Part shown: piece after piece, positions 6,049 to 10,283 of the stretch | How positions within the stretch are numbered: position 1 is the first letter of the stretch | Layout: each line of letters starts with the position of its first letter | NCBI GenBank assembly: GCA_035478255.1 | Contig: DATIJV010000137.1 | Span: 1 to 10,283, forward strand | Source: DATIJJ01 sp035478255 | Lineage (GTDB): Bacteria > Pseudomonadota > Gammaproteobacteria > DSM-16500 | Length of the DNA stretch: 10,283 bases | Direction: 5' to 3' | Notes under the pieces: model-generated | The model's input: only the letters and a program-made list of their open reading frames with translations | Told to the model about the DNA's origin: nothing | Databases searched by the model: none | Position numbers and translations under genes: made by a program

Positions 6049-7281
6049 ATGATAAAGGATTTACGTAAAGCAGCACTGGAATATCATACCAGCCCCTTTC
6101 CTGGCAAAATTGGGATAGTTTCTACCAAGCCGTTGACTGAACAGGATCTTGCTTTGTGTTATACACCGGGAGTGGCTGAGCCTGTAAAGGAAATCGCCGC
6201 CGACCCTTTCGCCGCTTATCGTTACACTAGCAAAGCAAATTTGGTTGCGGTTATCAGCAATGGAACGGCGGTATTGGGATTAGGCAATGTCGGCGCTCTG
6301 GCCAGTAAACCAGTGATGGAAGGCAAAGCAGTTCTTTTCAAACATTTTGCAGATATTGATGTTTTTGATATTGAAGTAGATTGTGACGATCCTGAAGGTT
6401 TCATTAAAACTGTTTTCAGCATTGCACCTACGTTTGGCGGGATTAATCTGGAAGATATTAAAGCTCCAGAATGTTTTCAAATTGAAAAAGCCTTAAAGGA
6501 AAAATTATCCATTCCTGTTTTTCATGATGATCAGCATGGGACCGCTATTGTTATTGCAGCCGGATTATTAAATGCCCTCGAATTACAGGGAAAAAAATTA
6601 AATGAAGTGACAATTGTTTGCGCTGGCGCAGGTGCGGCAGGGATTGCTTCCATGCAGTTACTGGTTAAATTAGGCGCCAAACGCTCCAATATATTGATGG
6701 TTGACCGCTCAGGTGTGATACATACGGGTCGAAAAGATTTAAATAGTTATAAACAAGAATTCGCCGTAGAAACCAATAAACACACTTTGATGGATGCATT
6801 AACAGGAGCAGACGTTTTCATTGGTGTTTCAGGGCCAGGATTGATGACACCTGATATGCTGCAGGCTATGGCAGAAAAACCCATTGTATTCGCTTTGTCC
6901 AATCCTGTGCCAGAAATCATGCCAGAAGTCGCTCATAGCGTGCGAAAAGATTTAATTATAGCCACAGGGCGCAGCGACTACCCTAATCAAGTCAATAATG
7001 CCCTATGCTTTCCCTATATTTTCCGGGGAGCGCTGGATTCACGCGCATCCTGCATTAACGAAACCATGCAATTAGCCGCTGTCCATGCTATAAAAGATTT
7101 AGCTCATGAACCGGTTCCTGAGAATCTTTTGACAGACTTTTCTGGGCTGCTTGTGTTTGGCCCAGATTATTTTCTGCCAAAATTGATGGATCCAAGATTA
7201 AAAGAACGAGTATCAACAGCAGTAGCACAAGCCGCTATTCAATCAGGTGTTTCTTTATCTTCACCTCCGATTGTGGCGTAA
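6049..7281 (+). CDS. Malic enzyme (NAD(P)-dependent oxidative malate decarboxylase), short form
   Basis: It converts malate to pyruvate and CO2 with reduction of NAD(P), linking C4 acids to pyruvate and reducing power in the cytoplasm. Landmarks include the catalytic tyrosine region CYTPGVAEPVKEI (Tyr38), the metal-site segment LEDIKAP (Glu135, Asp136), HDDQHGTA (Asp160, Asp161), the Rossmann loop GAGAAG (193-198) and SNPVPEI. The 410 residues end after the NAD-binding domain, so it lacks the C-terminal phosphotransacetylase-like domain of E. coli MaeB (about 759 residues). This is the compact form also known from Gram-positive bacteria. Cofactor preference cannot be read from the sequence. 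The start is ATG with GAGAAGG (6034-6040) 8 nt upstream. The MFS gene follows after 28 nt, so the two probably form an operon. Confidence 0.95.
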   Translation: MIKDLRKAALEYHTSPFPGKIGIVSTKPLTEQDLALCYTPGVAEPVKEIAADPFAAYRYTSKANLVAVISNGTAVLGLGNVGALASKPVMEGKAVLFKHFADIDVFDIEVDCDDPEGFIKTVFSIAPTFGGINLEDIKAPECFQIEKALKEKLSIPVFHDDQHGTAIVIAAGLLNALELQGKKLNEVTIVCAGAGAAGIASMQLLVKLGAKRSNILMVDRSGVIHTGRKDLNSYKQEFAVETNKHTLMDALTGADVFIGVSGPGLMTPDMLQAMAEKPIVFALSNPVPEIMPEVAHSVRKDLIIATGRSDYPNQVNNALCFPYIFRGALDSRASCINETMQLAAVHAIKDLAHEPVPENLLTDFSGLLVFGPDYFLPKLMDPRLKERVSTAVAQAAIQSGVSLSSPPIVA

Positions 7282-7309
7282 ATTATACTGTTTTTTGTAG
7301 GAGGTTGGA

Positions 7310-8617
7310 GTGGAAACGAGATCTTCAGTAAAATTAGGATTAATTCCATGGTTTGTTTGTGCGCTAGGCGCATTGTTTTATAGCTACGAATATTTATTGC
7401 GTATGTCGCCCAGTGTGATGGCAGAAAACCTGATGCGTTTCTATCATTTAACGGGCGCGCAGTTTGGTTATTTGTCTGGATCTTATTATTACTATTCCTA
7501 CGTTGCCATGCAGATTCTCGTAGGTGTCATGATGGACCGGTTTGGGCCGAGGCGCTTACTCACATTCGCATGCTTTTTATGCGCGGTCGGAGCTTACTTA
7601 TTTGCCTGCTCCGATTATATTGTTGTGGCCATGATAGGTCGTTTTTTAGTGGGACTGGGTTCTGCCTTTGCATTTGTCGGTGCAGCAAAACTTGCGACAA
7701 TCTGGCTGCAGCCGCGTTACTTCGCTTTAATGTCCGGCATTATTTTTTGTTTAGGTATGTTGGGCGCAGCATTTGGCGATATTGTATTGCGAGTGATTGT
7801 GGATTCTGCAGGCTGGCAAACAGCCATGATTGCGGCTGCAATCGGAGGAGTGGTTCTGTCTGTTATCATTTGGGCTGTGGTGCGAGATAGAAATCCTTAC
7901 TATGAAAACCAGTATTTGCTTCACACTACTGACATGTCTAGCGTACTTTCAGGATTAAAGCAGGCTTTATTGAATCGCCAAATATGGTTATGTGGAATTG
8001 TTGGGTGTTTGCTTTATTTATTCCTGTCAGCTTTTGCAGAATTGTGGGGCCCTGCTTATCTGGCCCAGGCACATGGAATTGATCGTGTTCATGCAGCCAA
8101 TGCAAATTCCATGGTATTTATTGGATGTGCGATGGGCGCGCCTTTATGGGGATTATTCTCAGATTTTCTTGAATTGCGTCGTATCCCGATTATTTTTGCT
8201 TCACTTGCAGCAATGATTGTCTTTTGCATTTTGCTCTATGTGCAATCATTATCTCTTATCAGTATTTATATTCTTTTGTTCTTGTTTGGATTCTTCTCCA
8301 GTGTTCAGATTCTTGTTTTTGCTATTGCACGCGAAGTGACTTCGATCAAAATTTCAGGCACAGCTATTGGTTTAGTGAATATGCTTGTGATGATAGGCGG
8401 TATTGTTTTCCCGCCGGCTATCGGCAAGATTTTAGATCTGAACTGGGTGGGTACGATGGTAGATGGTGCGAGAATTTATTCTGCGCATGCTTACGTATTA
8501 GCTCTCAGCTTATTGCCGCTGGGTATTTTGGTTGGAATATTAGCCACTTTATGTCTGCGTGAGACACATTGCGAAATTCATATGGAAGATGAGCAGCATC
8601 GTGCTAGTACGGGTTAG
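7310..8617 (+). CDS. Major facilitator superfamily permease
   Basis: This is a 12-helix inner-membrane secondary transporter of 435 residues. Motif A of the superfamily is clear between helices 2 and 3: G72-V-M-M-D76-R-F-G79-P-R81-R82. A polar inter-domain loop lies near residues 195-215, between helices 6 and 7, and the protein ends in a short charged cytoplasmic tail. The start is GTG at 7310 behind a near-perfect Shine-Dalgarno (taggaggt, about 7298-7305). It resembles the anion:cation symporter-like and Pht-like MFS permeases abundant in Legionella and Coxiella. The substrate is unknown; its place 28 nt behind malic enzyme makes an organic acid an attractive guess. It has no visible terminator behind it. 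Confidence 0.92.
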   Translation: METRSSVKLGLIPWFVCALGALFYSYEYLLRMSPSVMAENLMRFYHLTGAQFGYLSGSYYYYSYVAMQILVGVMMDRFGPRRLLTFACFLCAVGAYLFACSDYIVVAMIGRFLVGLGSAFAFVGAAKLATIWLQPRYFALMSGIIFCLGMLGAAFGDIVLRVIVDSAGWQTAMIAAAIGGVVLSVIIWAVVRDRNPYYENQYLLHTTDMSSVLSGLKQALLNRQIWLCGIVGCLLYLFLSAFAELWGPAYLAQAHGIDRVHAANANSMVFIGCAMGAPLWGLFSDFLELRRIPIIFASLAAMIVFCILLYVQSLSLISIYILLFLFGFFSSVQILVFAIAREVTSIKISGTAIGLVNMLVMIGGIVFPPAIGKILDLNWVGTMVDGARIYSAHAYVLALSLLPLGILVGILATLCLRETHCEIHMEDEQHRASTG

Positions 8618-8637
8618 CTTTTCACTATATTTTAGTT

Positions 8638-8689
8638 TTGACAGCCACCAACGCGTGTAGAAAATAAAAATTTGTCGAGGAGAATAAAT
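8638..8689 (+). promoter_or_regulatory. Candidate promoter and strong RBS of the second orphan gene
   Basis: A perfect -35 consensus TTGACA (8638-8643) lies in the 72-bp gap after the MFS gene. The -10 is weak (an A-rich stretch around 8658-8666). AGGAG at 8678-8682 sits 7 nt before ATG 8690 and decides the start against the in-frame TTG at 8672. Confidence 0.45.
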
Positions 8690-9916
8690 ATGCAAGCAAG
8701 GCTTTCCAGGCCTATAAATCAAGATGAGGTTGATGCGCGTAAAAAAATTGCGCATCGAAATAAAAAAATAGCCGACAGTTTTTCAAAGGAAAATTGGAAC
8801 CCAAGAAAAGCTGAGAAGTTTATAATTTATGCTAGTCTTGCGCTGGAGAATTATTCAATTCTTGCGGATAATTTTATAGCTCGGAAAGATTCTCAGAATG
8901 CATTAATCTTTTTACAAAAAACTCTGAACATGCATGACTTAATATATGAATTTTTTGGCCAATATGCAAAAATTGAAGATCAAGAAATTAGTGAATGGGG
9001 GTTATGTGCTGAGAAATTAGCAAAAATATACGACGAAGCTGGATCAAATGTTAAGGCTAGTGGGTATTTTATTAAAGCCTTAAATATTTATGAACGATTA
9101 GAAAATCAAGAGTTAAAAAATGCAGAAACCAGTCGAGTGCGCGATGTTTTAGCGAAAATGCCTGTGCCTGTTTTTAATAAGAAAGATAAAAATTCTACCC
9201 CTCGAGATTTAAAATATTTAGGTTCTCATTTAGAAGACCCCGAAAACGTAAAGAATAATACCAATTATTCTATATTTCGCATAGTTCAAGAAATGAATGA
9301 GGAGAGCCGCAAAAGAGAACAGAAAGCTAACGAAGAGAAAGCTAACGAAGAGAATGCTAATTGTTCTACATCTCACATGCTTAAAGAAATGAATGAGAAA
9401 CACCAACCGGTAGGTTCTATTAGTACTCCACAATTAAGGTTGGATGAGGGAGAGTTGCTCCAGTCTCTTCCACAGTTAGGATCCGAATGGGAAGGGCTTT
9501 TTGAACCTCGACCGCGGTCTCCTCGGGAATTAAGAGAAAAAGAGTCATCTTTTTTTTCGTTTGTTCCGTGGAATTTATCACCCATTCAAGAAATCAATAC
9601 ACCTCCTCCCTCTCCGAGATTTTCTGAGACAGGTAAGCAGTCAGGGTCTCCTGCACCTTCTGTTGTAGAAGAGAAATCAGGTTATTCTCAAGAATGCTCG
9701 AAGGCAGATTCATTATCTGGCAGTGATGATATCTCCCCTCTGAATACTCCATCAAAACCCATTGATATTCCTCTTCCTAAAAAGGACAAGGGCCCACTTT
9801 GGGGCAGAGCTCTACCTTGGACTTGGATGAGGATGACGCAAAGTAAACCGCCTGGCGAACCGGCAGTTGATGCTGTGAGGAGCCAAAAGTCAAAAATATT
9901 AATGAATATGCGATAA
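8690..9916 (+). CDS. Orphan protein with N-terminal TPR-like units and a disordered C-terminal half
   Basis: I do not recognise this 408-residue protein. Residues 52-85 and 104-137 each fit the tetratricopeptide pattern: Y55, L58, A59, F62, A71, L75 in the first, and L110, A111, Y114, G118, A123, F127, A130 in the second. They suggest a small protein-binding module. From about residue 145 the sequence becomes low-complexity: K/E-rich with a tandem KANEE repeat (near 212-221), a duplicated 15-residue block (190-204 and 222-236), then S/P/T-rich segments with short proline motifs (TPPPSP) and a basic C-terminus. There is no signal peptide or membrane span. It is AT-rich at its 5' end and stands alone. 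The architecture fits a secreted host-interaction protein in a Legionellales genome, but this is inference. Confidence 0.75.
   Translation: MQARLSRPINQDEVDARKKIAHRNKKIADSFSKENWNPRKAEKFIIYASLALENYSILADNFIARKDSQNALIFLQKTLNMHDLIYEFFGQYAKIEDQEISEWGLCAEKLAKIYDEAGSNVKASGYFIKALNIYERLENQELKNAETSRVRDVLAKMPVPVFNKKDKNSTPRDLKYLGSHLEDPENVKNNTNYSIFRIVQEMNEESRKREQKANEEKANEENANCSTSHMLKEMNEKHQPVGSISTPQLRLDEGELLQSLPQLGSEWEGLFEPRPRSPRELREKESSFFSFVPWNLSPIQEINTPPPSPRFSETGKQSGSPAPSVVEEKSGYSQECSKADSLSGSDDISPLNTPSKPIDIPLPKKDKGPLWGRALPWTWMRMTQSKPPGEPAVDAVRSQKSKILMNMR
9257..9397 (+). repeat. Intragenic duplication (45-bp copies, 96-bp offset) with a 15-bp tandem repeat
   Basis: Copy A (9257-9301) and copy B (9353-9397) are identical at 36 of 45 bases and stay in frame. 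Between them the 15-mer aaagctaacgaagag occurs twice in tandem (9323-9337 and 9338-9352), and its start recurs as the first bases of copy B. Most differences between A and B change the encoded residue. Confidence 0.8.
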
Positions 9917-9922
9917 GTATAC

Positions 9923-9990
9923 CTCTCGCAGATGAGTTTTAGGTTTTTTAGCGCTCAGATTGCGAGAGATTTAACCCGGATATTTCATCA
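9923..9990. repeat. Diverged copy of the HP1 + acccggatatttcatca module
   Basis: ctctcgca (9923-9930) pairs with tgcgagag (9961-9968), and inner tgag/ctca (9933-9936 and 9954-9957) pair imperfectly. The left arm resembles HP1 at 5288-5309. It is followed by acccggatatttcatca (9974-9990), identical to 5355-5371. The module starts 6 nt after the stop of the second orphan gene and has the same order and orientation as behind the first. Confidence 0.7.
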
Positions 9991-10012
9991 ATTTTTTACC
10001 TCCTTCCCCTTT

Positions 10013-10047
10013 CCCCTTCCTCCACAAAAAGCGTGTGGAGGAAGGGG
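10013..10047. repeat. 14-bp hairpin at the head of the tandem array
   Basis: Arms 10013-10026 (ccccttcctccaca) and 10034-10047 are perfect reverse complements around a 7-nt loop. The right arm is also the start of the first array unit and of its own internal stem (10038-10051 with 10079-10092), so the two hairpins exclude each other. Confidence 0.75.
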
Positions 10048-10283
10048 GACGCTCCGATACAGATGCGCTGAATTAGAACGTCCCCCTTCCTCTAAATGCG
10101 CTTTTTGTGGAGAGAAGGGGGGACGCTCCGATACAGATGCGCTGAATTAGAACGTCCCCCTTCCTCTAAACGCTCTTTTTGTGGAGAGAAGGGGGGACGC
10201 TCCGATACAGATGCGCTGAATTAGAACGTCCCCCTTCCTCTAAACGCGCTTTTTGTGGAGAGAAGGGGGGCGCTCCGATACAG
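10035..10283. repeat. Tandem array of a 74-bp palindromic unit, truncated by the window edge
   Basis: Units start at 10035 (72 bp), 10107 (74 bp), 10181 (74 bp) and 10255 (29 bp, cut by the edge), each opening with gtggag. The centre gctccgatacagatgcgctg (from 10051, 10125 and 10199) is invariant in the complete copies; variation is limited to the G-run and to the atgcgc/cgctc/cgcgc junctions. Inside each unit a G-rich arm pairs with cgtcccccttcctc, with 14 bp perfect in unit 1. The period is not a multiple of three and no convincing reading frame runs through it. No unique spacers occur, so it is not a CRISPR array. The region 9917-10283 contains no gene. Confidence 0.9.

Noticed and set aside
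8672..8689. TTG start for the second orphan gene
   Set aside because: The AGGAG at 8678-8682 would lie inside the coding region; it is ideally spaced for ATG 8690.
9932..10150. A 72-codon open frame crossing the right-end repeats
   Set aside because: It runs through a hairpin and the tandem array, has no RBS, and the 74-bp period breaks any repeated frame.
10035..10283. CRISPR array
   Set aside because: The repeated unit is contiguous with itself; there are no unique spacers of constant length and no cas genes.

Overview
The window reads as chromosomal DNA of a moderately AT-rich gammaproteobacterium. The housekeeping proteins are of gammaproteobacterial type, and typA and glnA are divergent neighbours as in enteric bacteria. 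The MFS permease resembles those common in Legionella and Coxiella. Two orphan helical genes without recognisable enzymatic motifs, together with many palindromic interspersed repeats, suggest an intracellular or host-associated member of the Legionellales (Coxiella/Legionella/Rickettsiella-like). That assignment is inference; no rRNA or other decisive marker is present.

Layout. Positions 1-263 hold no gene: a palindromic interspersed repeat at the left edge, a short repeat module shared with other parts of the window, and a long hairpin directly behind typA. typA (BipA GTPase, minus strand) and glnA (type I glutamine synthetase, plus strand) diverge from a 110-bp region with a terminator-like hairpin and an inverted repeat overlapping the glnA ribosome binding site. 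A complete exonuclease III gene (xth family) follows glnA after 4 nt. Next is an orphan helical/TPR-like gene (4495-5253), then a repeat-rich 297-bp spacer with a perfect 21-bp-arm hairpin and a ~118-bp hairpin. rpmE (bL31) has a good sigma70 promoter starting just beyond that spacer's last repeat. A short-form malic enzyme and an MFS permease form a probable two-gene operon. The last gene (8690-9916) is an orphan with two TPR-like units, a long low-complexity C-terminal half and a recent internal duplication. The right end (9917-10283) is non-coding: a diverged copy of the 5289-5372 repeat module, then a 74-bp tandem palindromic array that runs off the window.

How it fits together. The core genes cover translation and ribosome biogenesis (typA, rpmE), nitrogen assimilation (glnA), base excision repair (xth) and C4 carbon metabolism with transport (malic enzyme, MFS). 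The two orphan genes are interposed between these operons, and each is followed within 6-36 nt by the same repeat module in the same orientation. This is the most unusual signal here. They are plausible secreted-effector or lineage-specific genes carried in repeat-bordered insertion hot spots. The sequence alone does not prove secretion or mobility.
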